From Entoloma clypeatum (lineage: Eukaryota; Basidiomycota; Agaricomycetes; Agaricales; Entolomataceae), in assembly GCA_963565915.1 (NCBI GenBank), contig OY751488.1:5022001-5086000 (forward strand): a stretch of 64,000 bases of DNA, written 5' to 3'. The notes below the pieces were generated by a model. That model made no database searches. It saw only the letters and a list, made by a program, of their open reading frames with translations, and was not told where the DNA came from. This document shows, piece by piece, positions 31,872 to 43,034 of this stretch; position 1 is the first letter of the stretch; the number at the start of each line of letters is the position of its first letter. Made by a program: the position numbers and the translations under genes.

Positions 31872-33105
31872 ATGGCATCCAAGAGGCAACGGCGTGACAC
31901 TGCCGCAGCAGATACACCCACAGGCATTCCTACTCCTGATACACCAGACGCCGCTATGGCCGTTATACGTCGCCTCATGAAGGAGTTCAGTGTTGATCCT
32001 GCCATGTTGGAAGACGACGACTCAGGTCTGTCTTTATCTTCTATGTCTTGGAATCTGGTGTGCTAACGCGTTGACGTAGAACCCAGCGTGGGAGTTAGCT
32101 TCTCCAAAGTCACATATGCTCAGGTCGCTCCTCTCGTCGGACTTCAACCTTGGAATGAGTTGAAAGACATCGAGATCTTTGAGATCCACCGCTCTCGTAT
32201 TCCCACAAATCTTTTCAAGTCTATTGTCATGGACATAGATGTCATGTTAATGCAGTACGGCAGCCCTCCTGAGCATCTTACAGAAGAAGCGAGATCGAGG
32301 TTCTTTTCTCCAGTGCGGATAATCCGGTTCTCTCGCGACTTCGAAAGTTCACACAACCAACAGCTTTTCAACCACCTCGTTAAACAGTTCACTTTCATGC
32401 TGAGGAATAACCCGGAGACTACGATCGCCGGTCGCATTGGTACGCAAGGCCGCATCGAGTACTTCAAAACTTTTGGCGCTGTCGCTATTCTTTTCATCGA
32501 GCTGAAGCTCAAAGTAGGAAATGACGCGGAACGTCTGAAGGCTATTGCCCAGGTTATAGCCGAATGCGATGGTAAGCCTCAGCGTTCAGGCTCAAACCTC
32601 CTGCTCCTCACCTCCTGGATGTCCAGGCTGCGACTTCAACAACTCCTCTGAGAACTTTTCTCTACCTATCCACTGCATTTTCTCCGATGGCTGGTCCTTC
32701 GAATTTTTCAAGTTCGAAAGAAACCCAAATCCATCTTTTCTACGCGGCTGCTTTAACGGAGATCCGAAGCACCTCCGGCGTGGCTTGCAAGTACCCGACT
32801 TTACTACCATGGAGACTTCTCTTCCTTTCATTCTCCAGCTTCGCTGCGTATGCGAGACAATCTTTGACGTGATGCTGAGCGCATATATCGCAGGCTTGCA
32901 GGCTTATTACAATCGATCAGAAGACAAGGGGCCCAAACAGGGTTCAAAGAGACCGAGTTTAGATGGATGGGATCGGGCGCTTCAATCGGCTAAACGTGCG
33001 CTGGGAGCGTTTAGGAAGGCTGAGGGTCAGCGCAAGGCATATGATATTGATTCTGCGGATGCGACCGTCGAGGAGGCTCTTCTTGCACTGCATGAGAGGT
33101 ATTAG
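31872..33105 (+). CDS. Host gene, three exons, unknown function (374 aa)
   Basis: Exons 31872-32025, 32080-32571 and 32627-33105. Introns of 54 and 55 bp have GT...AG ends, the first with a CTAAC branch-like site at 32063. Splicing keeps one frame of 374 codons and a TAG stop. The N-terminus is short and low complexity (MASKRQRRDTAAADTPTGIP). The body includes FSKVTYAQVAPLVGLQPWNE, FTFMLRNNPETTIAGRIGTQ, CIFSDGWSFEFFKFERN and a helical C-terminus ending LLALHERY. I recall similar agaricomycete proteins in expanded families without assigned function, but cannot name a domain. No stops or indels, so it is probably expressed. It is the only intact non-transposon gene seen. Function: not known. 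Confidence 0.75.
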
Positions 33106-33718
33106 TCCCACTCATGGTCTATCATTCCTTACACCGCCTCAGTACAGGAGCAGTACCGACTATATACCGATCAGACCTCATTATGACGGACTGGGATGAC
33201 AGTGAGGTTAGGAAGGCATGAACTTGCTCTTTTCTGTTTCCACAGATGAATGAATGGACGGATTATAAGTACTTTTTGTGCACACCAGTTCTGGCTAGCT
33301 TTTGTTCTAATCCTATATTAGGGGTAGTCAGAGTGGCCGGTTTTCGTTACTGGTTCTGAGTCGGTTTCAGAAAAACTAAAAGTCCCTAAAACCGTGAGAA
33401 AGAGTAGAAGCAATGAATCGGTGAACTGGCTCTGGAGTCAGTTCACACTCTGAAAACCGTCGATTCTGCTCCGAAAAGGAAAATAGAAAATTTAATTTAT
33501 TTATATATTTTATTTTTATCCCTCGTCCTCGTTACATCTCAATCTATGTTAGAGTATGTTCATGCCAAGATGTATAAAATATTTTGTGTCTAATGATACA
33601 AGAATATTGTAGGAGAGAACGGGTGACACCCTGAAGGGGTCCGACAGATCAAGAGACTGATAGGGGGGACGAGGTCCATGTCCAAGAAGTGAAAGAAGAA
33701 CAAGAAAACAAAGCAGGT
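33106..33718. other. Intergenic stretch
   Basis: No coding support. A segment at 33318-33480 has GGCCGGTTTTCG and GAAAACCG blocks that resemble the ACCGGT-type MITEs in composition, but I cannot define ends or a target duplication. Confidence 0.4.
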
Positions 33719-34044
33719 TGTTATGCTTAACAAACCGTTCCAAGGTTCGGGCAGAGTATGCAGGAAGTGGAAAGGCAAAGAGCAATGTGATTGCCAAATC
33801 TAAGGAATCTAGCTATGCTACAGAGGGTTTATATAGGTACTGACTATAGGCGGTAGTGGATGAGTCAGTACTGCGGAAGGCAGTGCACATGAGTAAGGCA
33901 ACTGCAGAAGGCTATGTACAATGAGTAAGCTGACTGCGGAAAGTGAGTCAGCGTGGGAGCGAAGTATACTAAAGGGGATGATGAATCGAAGGTTGCGAAA
34001 GTAGACATTAGACATAGTAAGTTCGTAAGAGGGTGCCACATCGG
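33719..34044 (-). repeat. Gypsy-A LTR fragment, minus strand
   Basis: Reverse complement of most of the Gypsy-A LTR, from its CATAACA end (33719) to an internal point where the plus-strand LTR of copy 2 begins. The sequence outside its end is not Gypsy-A leader, so it is probably an old solo LTR into which copy 2 inserted (candidate target bases ATCGG, 34040-34044). Confidence 0.8.
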
Positions 34045-34446
34045 TGTTACGGACTCTACGGTATGAGGACCACGTCATATCTTTTACTTATCGGCCCGAC
34101 TCGGCGCCCTCTTATGAACTCACTATGTCTAATATCTACTTTCGCAACCTTCAATTCCCAGTCTGACTCATTACATTACTTCATCATCCCCTTTAGTATA
34201 CTTCGCTCCCGCGCTGACTCGCTTTCCGCAGTCAGCTTACTCACTGTACATAGCCTTCTGCAGTCACCTTACTCATGCGCACTGCCTTCCACAGTATTGA
34301 CTCATCTGCTACCGCCTATAGTCAGTACCTATATAAACCTCTTGTACTGTAGTAGATTCCTTAGATTTAGCAATCACTTTGCTCTTCGCCTTTCCACTTT
34401 CCTGCATACTCTGCCCGAACCTTGGAATGGTTTGTTAAGCATAACA
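34045..34446 (+). repeat. Gypsy-A 5' LTR, copy 2
   Basis: 402 bp, TGTTACGGACTC to AAGCATAACA, full-length match to 17309-17710; forms a head-to-head inverted pair with 33719-34044. Confidence 0.88.
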
Positions 34447-34476
34447 AGTTGCTAAATCTCGTTAGATTCGCCCAGA

Positions 34477-35235
34477 GTGAAGAGAGCAACTACCAGACAA
34501 GTCAAGACGTCACACGTCTTTGAAGACTTCACCAGTAACCCATTCAGCATGCCAGAAGCCCGACAGGAGGAGCTAAGTCCTCGAGACAGTATCAATTTTA
34601 CACTCATCCAGCAGTACATCGAATCAGAGATCTGTCGCATCCTACAGCAGGTGCTTGACGAAGAACTAGACAACGACGAGCATCGCCCCCACAGCGAGAT
34701 AGCAGAGAGCATCCATCTTGCTCAGCAACACCAGATTGCGCGTTACAACGCCCGACAGAACAAACTCGAAAGCTTTTGCATTCAAGAAGGACCTCAGACA
34801 GGTCAGATCACAGAGGTCAGAGAGTTTATCGGTGTCCAGACAACCGTTATCAGAAGATTGATTAGGACGCTCACATTGAGACGTCCCAGAGCCACATCAT
34901 CACGTCTTACTCAAAGCAGCAGATCTACGCCCACTTCACCACCGAAGAACAACAGACCAAGTACAACCGCTGGGCACGAAACGAGAGACTTGACCCCTTC
35001 TCGCAACCAACAGACGTGCAGGAACAGAGATTTCTTAGAGATCTACAGAGGAAATACCCCAAGCGTTTTGCCACTGATTCTGCCGATGAGTCCCCTGACA
35101 AATTTACTTTTGACTCCGCGCAGTCAGATATCGAACAGACACCTAGAACAGGGACTCATTTTCAATCCTTACCTGTATCCTGAACCCCATCTTCATCCCA
35201 ACAACCCGACCCCTCTCCTCCTCCGCAGACTCTAA
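34477..35235 (+). pseudogene. Gypsy-A gag leader frame, copy 2
   Basis: Open 252 codons from MKRATTRQVKTSHVFEDFTS to LLLRRL, ending two bases before the ATG of the gag frame (35238). The first half (MPEARQEELSPRDSINFTLI, VLDEELDNDEHRPHSEIAES) looks like real coding. In the second half the neighbouring frame gives the more natural sequence (YNRWARNERLDPF), here with an extra stop near 35178. The same two-frame organisation occurs in copies 1 and 3. Confidence 0.55.
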
Positions 35236-35237
35236 AC

Positions 35238-36101
35238 ATGGCAGAAGCTCCGGCTGTACAAACAATGGATACATCCAAGATCATCAAGGATCCTGGGATG
35301 TTCAAGGACAGATACACCTTTGACGAGTGGTGGAAGGCCACCAAACTATACATCAGGTTCCAAAGAGCCTCACAGACGATCAGAAGATTCTTGCGGTGCT
35401 ATCCCGCATGATGGAAGGGTCTGGCAGACACTGGGCCAGTAACAACTTAGACGCTCTTGCTGTTGACAACGAGAACATCACCTGGCTAGGTTTTTCCGAT
35501 GATATCGCCACACGATTCTTTATTGCCAACAAGTCGGTTGCTGCCAAAGCCAGACTTGAAGTCCTGAAACAAGAGAAACGTACCGTTGATGAATTCTTGG
35601 ATGAATTCGAAGAACTCTTAAGCTGTCAAACCTTGGCAAAGAAACTGGGAAATACATCCTAGAGAAGAACATCAACCGCAGAATCTCTGAACAAGTGGCT
35701 AGCGATGGCAAGACGTACAGCGATTACGCAAAGGAGATCCGAAACAAGGGACAACAGATGGAAGGACACGCACTGGTCATCCGAGGTGGCGGCGACATGC
35801 GCACCGGATCGGGTACCACTTATGGTGGTCAGGGCAAAGCCATGGAAATCGACAAAGCAGGAGTAGCCCGTTGCTACAACTGTCAATGCTTTGGTCATCT
35901 GGCTAAAGACTGTAGCGCTCCAAAGAAGAAAGATGGTCGCAAGTGTTTCAACTGTGACCAAGAAGGCCATATCGCACGCAACTGCCGCAAGCCGAAGAAG
36001 AACTCCGGAAGGGTTAGGAAGGTGTCCAAGGAAGATGCCGAGAATGATGAAACCACAATCTTAGAAGCTGACGAGAAGGATTTTCCCGAAGGGTCCGATT
36101 A
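35238..36101 (+). pseudogene. Gypsy-A gag with two zinc knuckles, copy 2
   Basis: MAEAPAVQTMDTSKIIKDPG start, capsid-like WWKATKLYIRFQ, then two CCHC knuckles, CYNCQCFGHLAKDC and CFNCDQEGHIARNC, and an acidic tail ending FPEGSD. One-base indels near 35363 and 35625 shift the frame, so it cannot give one protein. Copy 3 shows the undamaged reading. Confidence 0.85.
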
Positions 36102-36143
36102 AACAACGCTAAGTCGCGACCCTTATCTATTAAACGGACTTGC

Positions 36144-36297
36144 TTGCCTTGTATGACTGCAGACAATAGAACCTATGTCATCCCTGCCAAGCGAGCCGCT
36201 GCATCGACTAAGATTGTGAAGGGAGATAAACCTCCGAAAAGACGAGAGATCAGGCTGTTAGCTCAGCTCAAAACACGACGAGGACCAAAGGACATTA
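36144..36297 (+). pseudogene. Gypsy-A pol start, copy 2, truncated
   Basis: Reads MTADNRTYVIPAKRAAASTK and KTRRGPKD, the basic segment just before the protease. It stops at about 36297, where minus-strand copy 3 begins, before the protease active site. Confidence 0.75.
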
Positions 36298-36922
36298 GCT
36301 CGAGGTTCCCATGTGTTCTCTTGTGGGCCATATCCTTCCCACTTCGAGAGTTTAGGATCGTAGACACATGGTACTCTTCTCATCCTTCGACGATGATCGG
36401 ATCAGGGGCTGGTTTCTTTTTCTGGATGGCGTACTTCGGAGTTTCATATGGTGACAACAGGGTCTCGTTGAACACAGGGTGAATCATCTTCCAAGTCTTC
36501 GGAAGATCAAGAAGGTACGCGCTAGCTCCTTTCTTCTCTAGGACTTTGAATGGTCCATGTCGGAGTGCATCAAGTTTCTTTGAGGGTCGATCGGTCCTGA
36601 TGTTAGTTCCTTCCAGCCACACCTTGTCTCCGATGCGGTAGTCCCGAGACGGACTTCGCCGTGTGTCAACTGTCTTCTTCATCTGATCCTGTGCTTGTTT
36701 CAGCGCAGCATTGGCTTCTTCTCATGCCTGTTTGAGTTTTTTCAAGAAGTTGTTGGCAGCCGGATTGGTATCCTCTAACACGAGTTCTCCCTTCCACGGA
36801 TGTAAACCGTAGTTGAGGTAGAATGGGGTGTGCTTTGTTGCCTGGTGCTCTTTGTCATTGTACTGGAACTCTGTGATTGCGATCCATTCCGCCCAATCAT
36901 CCTGTAGATGGTTGACAAAGTT
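36298..36922 (-). pseudogene. Gypsy-A integrase C-terminus and partial chromodomain, copy 3
   Basis: After a stop at 36923 the frame continues with LQDDWAEWIAITEFQYNDKE. It then gives MKKTVDTRRSPSRDYRIGDK and VHPVF-type residues (KMIHPVFNETLLSPYETPKY), then a shifted and shortened chromodomain with HVSTILNSR and, in another frame, KWEGYGPQENTWEP. The chromodomain lacks its central strand. Confidence 0.7.
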
Positions 36923-37903
36923 TCATAAGAATGCTTCTGTTTCCTGATGTGATCGCTCGGCCTGTCCATCAGTCTGTGGGTGGTACGCGGTGGACAGGTT
37001 CCTCTTGATCCCCAACATGCGGCAGAGTATCTCCATGAACTTCGCAGCGAACTGTGGTCCCCTATCGCTGATGATCTTCTTGGGGATCCCATGAAGCTTC
37101 CATATCTGGTCCCGATAGATCTTGGCTAATCCTTCAGCCGATAGTTCCACGGTTGTCGGGATGAGATGAAGCATCTTTGAATGTCTGTCCATGATGACCA
37201 GAATTGCGTTCTTCCCATCAGATTCTGGTATCGGTCCCACGATGTCAATCCCTATGTCTTCCCATGGTTGACTTGGCGCGGCGTTAGGGTGTAGAGGGGC
37301 GTGTCTCCTTTGGCGGCTGATCTTGTTACGTTGACAGGTGTCACAACCTTTCACATACTTCTTTACGTCATGTAGGATGGTGGGCCACCAGTAGGTGCGA
37401 GTGAGGAGTTCATGTGTTCGATATTGTCCTGGATGTCCTGCCACTGGTGCGTCGTGCGCTTCAAACATCAGTTCTTGGCGCAATTGTGGGTCTGGTGGAA
37501 CATAGACTCGTTCTCCTGCGTAGGTGATGCCATTTTCCTGCTGGTACCAGTGAGGATTCTTCTTCAGACCCTGGGCTACTTCTGTCTCCATGCGATTCGA
37601 GGCCTTGATGCGTGCGATCCATGGGTTTTTGATGGTTGTGATGTTTCCGATTTTGATGGAATCAGATGTTTCACCCCCTTCAAAGAATTGTTCCTCCGTG
37701 AACATCTCCATTTGTATCACATCTTCTGATTCCAATCGTTTCAAAAATAGCCCCTCCTTGAGCATTTGGTCGCTGTCCTGCGGCTCGAGTTCCATCTCAT
37801 ACCAGGGTAAACATGACAGGATGTCTGCTTTCGCGTTTGTCTTCCCAGGTACATGTCGCAATTCGAAGTCATAGTCTTGTAACTTCATCTTCCAGCGCCC
37901 CAA
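36923..37903 (-). pseudogene. Gypsy-A RNase H end and integrase, copy 3
   Basis: Starts RWKMKLQDYDFELRHVPGKT (end of RNase H), then HDAPVAGHPGQYRTHELLTR with CDTCQRNK (HHCC zinc site), IGIDIVGPIPESDGKNAILV (D), IISDRGPQFAAKF (D) and YHPQTDGQAERSHQ (E). All integrase catalytic residues are visible. A stop at 36923-36925 cuts off the C-terminal domain. This copy has lost RT, so it could move only in trans. Confidence 0.88.
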
Positions 37904-38325
37904 TTGATTGTGGGGTTGTGGTGCACCAACCAGTCATGTCCCAAAAGCATGTCTGTTCTCCCAATGTCCAATACCATTGCTTCCATGGTTTCCTGGTGTG
38001 TTCCTAAGTCCAGCTTGACTTCGGCAAGTTTTTCTGCTTTCTGTTGTCGGTTCGGCGATCCATCCGCATTTAGGATTGATATGGGCTTCATTCCTCGTGT
38101 GGGAAGGTTCTGTTCGCGTACTATTCTGGGATGGATACATGTGCGTTCACATCCGCTATCAACCTTGGGTCGAATGGCCTTTGGTCCTCGTCGTGTTTTG
38201 ATCTGAGCTTGCAGCTTGATCTCTCGTCGTTTCGGAGGTTTATCTCCCTTGACAATCTTAGTTGACGCAACGGCTCGCTTTGCAGGGATAACATAAGTTA
38301 TATTGTCTGTAGTTGCACCAGGCAA
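37904..38325 (-). pseudogene. Gypsy-A protease region, copy 3
   Basis: MPGATTDNITYVIPAKRAVA, KTRRGPKAIRPKVDSGCERT (aspartic protease D-S-G) and MLLGHDWLVHHNPTINW (second strand, common gypsy GHDWL motif). At NPTINW it joins directly to the RNase H end, removing the whole RT. Confidence 0.85.
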
Positions 38326-38366
38326 GCGAGTTCGTTTAATGGATAAGGGTCGCGACTTAACGTTGT

Positions 38367-39235
38367 TTAATCGGACCCTTCGGGAAAATCCTTCTCATCG
38401 GTCTCTATGGTGATGGTTTCATCGTCATCATCGGTATCTCCATCAGACACCTTCCTAATCTTTCCAGAGTTCTTCTTCGGCTTGCGGCAGTTGCGCGCGA
38501 TATGTCCTTCTTGGTCGCAGTTGAAACACTTACGACCATCTTTCTTCTTTGGGGCTTTGCAGTCTTTGGCAAGGTGACCAAAGCGCTGACAGTTGTAGCA
38601 ACGGGCTACTCCTGCTTTATCGATCTCCATGGCTTTGCCTTACCGCCATAAGTGGTGCCTGATCCGGTGCGTGTGTCGCCCCCCCCTCGGATGACTAATG
38701 CATGTCCCTCCATCTGTCGTCCCTTGTTTCGGATCTCCTTTGCGTAATCAGTGTATGTCTTGCCATCGCTAGCCACTTGTTCAGAAATTCTGCGGTTGAT
38801 GTTCTTTTCCAGGATGTATTTCCCAGTTTCTTCGCCAAGGTTTGACAGCTTCAAGATCTCTTCGAATTCGTCCAAGAATTCGTCAATGGTGCGTTTCTCC
38901 TGTTTCAGGACTTCGAGTTTCGCCTTGGCCGCTGCCGACTTGTTGGCAATAGAGAATCGCGTAGCGATGTCGTCTGAGAATCCTAACCAGGTGATGTTCT
39001 CGCCATCGGTGGCAAGGTCGTCTAACTTGTTGCTGGCCCAGTGTTTACCGGACCCTTCCATCATGCGGGATAACACCGCAAGAATCTTCTGATCGTCGGA
39101 CAGGCCCTTCTGGAACCTGATGTATAATTTGGTGGCTTTCCACCACTCGTCGAAGGTGTGTCTGTCTTTGAACATCCCAGGATCTTTGATGATCTTGGAT
39201 GTATCCATTGTTTGTACTGTCGGTGCTTCTGCCAT
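38367..39235 (-). pseudogene. Gypsy-A gag with zinc knuckles, copy 3
   Basis: Long intact stretch from MAEAPTVQTMDTSKIIKDPG through TFDEWWKATKLYIRFQKGL and ISEQVASDGKTYTDYAKEIR. A one-base loss near 38635 (GGTAAGGCAAAG against GGTCAGGGCAAAG in copy 2) shifts the frame just before the two CCHC knuckles CYNCQRFGHLAKDC and CFNCDQEGHIARNC. Apart from this indel the protein is complete. Confidence 0.88.
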
Positions 39236-39237
39236 GT

Positions 39238-39924
39238 CTAGAACCTGCGGAGTAGGAGAGGTGTCGGATTGTTGGGATGAAGATGGGGTTCGGGATACAG
39301 GTAGGGGTTGAAAATCAGTCCCTGTTCTAGGCGTCTGTTCGGTATCTGACTGCGCGGAGTCAAAAGTAAATTCGTCAGGGGACTCGTCGGCGGAATCGGT
39401 GGCAAAACGTTCGGGGTATTTCCTCTGTAGATCTCTAAGGAATCTCTGTTCCTGCGCGTCTGTTGATCGCGAGAAGGGGTCAAGTCTCTCGTTTCGTGCC
39501 CAACGGTTGTACTCGGTTTGTTGTTCTTCGATGGTGAAGTGGGCGTAGATCTGCTGCTTCGAGTAGGACGTGATGATGTGGCTCTGGGACGTCTCGATGT
39601 GAGCGTCCTAATCAATTTTCTGATAACGGTTGTCTGGACACCGATAAACTCTCTGATCTCTGTGATCCGACCTGTCTGAGGTCCTTCTTGAACGTGAAAG
39701 CTTTCGAGTTCGTTCTGTCGGGCGTTGTAACGCGCGATCTGGTGTTGCCAAGCAAGATGGATGCTCTCTGCTATCTCGCCGTGGGGGCGATGCTCGTCGT
39801 TGTCTAGTTCTTCGTCAAGCACCTGCTGTAGGATGCGACGGATCTCCGATTCGATGTACTGCTGGATAAGCGTAAAATTGATACTGTCTCGAGGACTTAG
39901 CTCCTCCTGTCGGGCTTCTGGCAT
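39238..39924 (-). pseudogene. Gypsy-A gag leader frame, copy 3
   Basis: 228 open codons from MPEARQEELSPRDSINFTLI to PTPLLLRRF, ending two bases before gag MAEAP. Same position and frame relation as in copies 1 and 2. Confidence 0.55.
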
Positions 39925-40026
39925 GCTGAATGGGTTACTGGTGAAGTCTTCAAAGAAGCGCGACGTCTTGACTCGTCTGGTAGTTGCTCTCTTCGCTCTG
40001 GGCGAACCTAACGAGATTTAGCAACT

Positions 40027-40396
40027 TGTTATGCGTAACAAACCGTTCCAAGGTTCGGGCAGAGTATGCAGGAAGATGGAAAGGCGAAGAGCAATGTGAT
40101 TGCTAAATCTAAGGAATGTAGCTATGGTACATGAGGTTTATATAGTACTGACTATGAGCGGTAGCGAATGAGTCAGTAACTGCGGAAGGCAGTGCGCATG
40201 AGTAAGGCGACTGCGGAAGGCTATGCACTAATGAGTAAGCTGACTGCGGAATGAGTCAGACAGCTGCGGAAAGCGAGTCAGCACGGGAGCGAAGTATACT
40301 AAAGGCAATAAAGTATAATACGATATGTGTAAGCGGGGGCCGATGAGTAAAAGTGAAAAAGTAAGCGTATACGTCCGTAGTCGTTAGTCCGTAACA
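40027..40396 (-). repeat. Gypsy-A 5' LTR variant, copy 3
   Basis: 370 bp with TGTTACGGACTAAC and GTTACGCATAACA ends when read on the minus strand. Shares the CCGCAGT blocks and TATATAA box with the other LTRs but differs near its start, so it is a subfamily variant. Confidence 0.8.
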
Positions 40397-40923
40397 ATCA
40401 AAGAAAGAAGTCCAGAAGTTTCTTGGGTTTGCCAACTTCTATGAACGCTTCATTGAAGGATACTCAAACATTGCGAAACCACTCACTGCACTCACAGGCG
40501 GCACTACATTTTCTTGGGGACCAACAGAGCAAAAAGCATTTGAAGGTCTCATACAGGCAATCACATCGGCACCAGTATTGGCACTACCAAAACCAGATGG
40601 ACAGTTCAGGGTCAAAACTGATGCAGCAGGCTATGCGATTGGAGCCATTCTCTCTCAGAAACAGGATGACAAATGGCACCCTATCATGTTCTTGTCGCGG
40701 ACCATGTCTGCGGCCAAACAGGACTACAAGATATATGACAAGGAGCTTTTGGCAGTTATGGAAGCATTGAAAGATTGGAGACACTATCTGCTTGAAGCCA
40801 AGGAATGCTTTGAGATCTTAACTGATCACAAAAAACTGGAATATTTCTGTTGTCCTCAGGACCTAAATCAATGACAAAGGCACTGGAAAATGAAGTTACA
40901 AGACTATGACTTCGAATTATGGC
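40397..40923 (+). pseudogene. Gypsy-A RT end and RNase H, plus strand
   Basis: EVQKFLGFANFYERFIEGYS in one frame, then ALPKPDGQFRVKTDAAGYAI, DYKIYDKELLAVMEALKDWR and EILTDHKKLEYFCCPQDLNQ. A TGA at 40872-40874 replaces the CGA seen in copy 1. The next residues (HWKMKLQDYDFEL) run into the MITE at 40924. Confidence 0.85.
40916..40923. repeat. MITE target duplication, left
   Basis: ATTATGGC, exact second copy at 41538-41545. Confidence 0.85.
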
Positions 40924-41537
40924 TAGTATTTAAAGGTCCGGTTCGGTCCGGTTTTTGACTCTCAAGATTTAGAGGCTGAGACCGAGACCAATTTTTCGGT
41001 TCACATGATCTCAAAAAAACTGAACCGGACCATGTGAAACCGGTCATACCGGTTCTGTTTCTCAGATAGAATGAAACCAAGACCGGTTCAGACCGGTCTT
41101 CACCCGCAGTTGGTATACTCACCAACCGCAGTGTGTTTTTTGAGTTTTTGATGATTGTTTGACTTTATTTGGGTTTTTGATATCAAAGAATCATCAAAAA
41201 ATTCAAGATTGGACCGCAGTTCATCAGTATACCAGCTGCAGTTTTTTTTAAAGAAATTTTTGATATCAGAAATTGGTCAAAGAATCACTGAAAAACACAG
41301 AGTTTAACTGCAGTTGGTGAGTATACCAACTGTGGGTGACCTTTGGTCAAAGACTGGTTTAAACCGGTTCAAACCGGTTTTTTAGCGGTCTCTGAAAATC
41401 CTGAAAAAAGACGAACCGGAAACCGGTTGTGATCCGAAACCTTAAAGACCGAGACCAGTGGTCCAGTCTTTCACTGGTTCAGTTCCGTCCGGTCTCAGTC
41501 TGAAACCAACAAAAGTAAACTGGACCTCGAAACACTA
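40924..41537. mobile_element. ACCGGT-type hAT MITE, complete, 614 bp
   Basis: Starts TAGTATTTAAAGGTCCGGTT and ends, on the other strand, TAGTGTTTCGAGGTCCAGTT, with exact 8-bp target copies ATTATGGC. No coding potential. The inside is made of quasi-palindromic blocks (AACCGGTTCAAACCGGTT, ACCGGTC) around an AT-rich middle. It splits the Gypsy-A RNase H frame, so the insertion point is exact. Ends and duplication length identify hAT. Confidence 0.88.
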
Positions 41538-41545
41538 ATTATGGC

Positions 41546-42797
41546 ATGTACCTGGCAAGACAAATGTGAAAGCGGACATCCTGTCGTGCTTACCTTGGTA
41601 TGAAACAGAACTCGAGCCACAAGACAGTGATCAAACGCTCAAGGAGGGACTATTCTTGAAACAATTGAAATCAGAAGATGTGGTACAAATGGAGATGTTC
41701 ATGGAGGAACAATTCTTTGAAGGGGGTAAAACATCTGATTCCATCAAGATTGGAAATGTCACAACCATCAAAAATCTGTGGATCACATGCATCAAGGGTT
41801 CAAACTGCATGGAGACAGAAGTAGCCCAGAGTCTAAAGAAGAATCCTCATTGATACCAACAGGAAAACAGCATCACCTATGCAGGTGAACGAGTCTATGT
41901 TCCACCAGACCCACAACTGCATCAGGAACTGATGTTTGAATCACACAATGCACCAGTGGCTGGACATTCAGGACAGTATCGGACGCATGAACTCCTCACT
42001 TGTACCTACTGGTGGCCTACCATCCTGCATGATGTGAAGAAGTATGTGAAGGGCTGTGACACCTGTCAACACAACAAGATCAACAGACAGAAACAACATG
42101 CTCCACTACACCCCCATGCAGCACCAAGTCATCTATGGGAAGACATAGGGATTGACGCTGTGGGACCGATACCAGAGTCTGATGGAAAGAATGCAATTCT
42201 ACTCATCACAGATAGACATTTGAAGATGCTTCACCTCATTCTGACAACCGTGGAATTATCGGCTGAAGGATCAGCCAAGATCTATCAGGATCAGATATGG
42301 AAGCTTCATGGGATCCCCAAGAAGATCATCAGTGATAGAGGACCACAGTTCACTGTGAAGGTCATGGAGATACCTTGCCGCATGCTAGGGATCAAGAGAA
42401 ATCTGTCCACCACATACCATCCACAGACTGATGGACAGGCCGAATGATCACATCAGGAAACAGAAGTGTTCTTACAAAACTTTGTCAAACATCTGCAAGA
42501 TGATTGGGCTGAATGGATCACAATTGCAGAATTCCAGTACAATGACAAAGAACATCGCACACCCCATTCTACCTCAAGTATGGTTTACATCCTTGGAAGG
42601 GAGAACTGGTGTTGGAAGACACCAGCCCAGCTGCCAACAACTTCTTGAAAAGACTCAAACAGGCATGAGAAGAAGCCAATGCAGCACTGAAACAGGCACA
42701 GGATCAGATGAAGAAGACAGTTGACACACAATGGAGTCCATCTCGGAACTACCGCATTGGAGACAAGGTGTGGCTGAAAGGAACTAACATCAGGACT
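41546..42797 (+). pseudogene. Gypsy-A RNase H tail and integrase, plus strand
   Basis: Resumes after the MITE with HVPGKTNVKADILSCLPWYE. Integrase has HNAPVAGHSGQYRTHELL with CDTCQHNK (HHCC), AVGPIPESDGKNAILLIT, IISDRGPQFTVK and YHPQTDGQAE. Stops at 41851-41853 (TGG to TGA) and 42445-42447 (CGA to TGA) plus a small deletion near 42570 break the frame. The last homologous residues are GTNIRTD at about 42797, then LTR-like sequence. Confidence 0.85.
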
Positions 42798-42798
42798 G

Positions 42799-43034
42799 AC
42801 TGTCTCTTGACTCCGCAGTATGTATGACTCATGGTACATAGCCTTCCGCAGTCGCCTTACTCATGCACACTGCCTTCTGCAGTACTGACTCATCTGCTAT
42901 TGCCTATGGTCAGTACCTATATAAACCTCTTGTACTGTAGATAGATTCCTTAGATTTAGCAATCACATTGGTCTTTGCCTCTCCACTTCCTGCATACTCT
43001 GCCCGAATCTTGGAACAGTTTATTAAGCATAACA
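42799..43034 (+). repeat. Gypsy-A 3' LTR fragment
   Basis: Last 235 bp of the LTR: CCTTCCGCAGTCGCCTTACT, a TATATAA box and the AAGCATAACA end. The start of the LTR and the end of integrase are lost at the junction. Confidence 0.8.

Larger units (their letters stand above)
36298..40396 (-). mobile_element. Gypsy-A copy 3, minus strand, RT deleted
   Basis: Minus-strand order: 5' LTR 40396-40027, gag, protease, a junction that removes reverse transcriptase (NPTINW joined to RWKMKLQDYDF near 37900), integrase, and a shortened chromodomain ending at 36298. The 3' LTR is missing. It lies between the two plus-strand halves of copy 2. Confidence 0.8.
34045..43034 (+). mobile_element. Gypsy-A copy 2, split by copy 3 and a MITE
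   Basis: Plus-strand pieces in element order: 5' LTR 34045-34446, gag to 36101, protease start to 36297, then (after the minus-strand copy 3) RT/RNase H from 40397, integrase to 42797 and a 3' LTR fragment to 43034. Sequence between the protease start and the RT end is missing at the copy 3 boundary. Treating the two plus halves as one element is an inference from orientation and order. Confidence 0.65.

Noticed and set aside
33318..33480. Another ACCGGT-type MITE
   Set aside because: Similar composition but no TAGTGTTT-type ends and no target duplication found.
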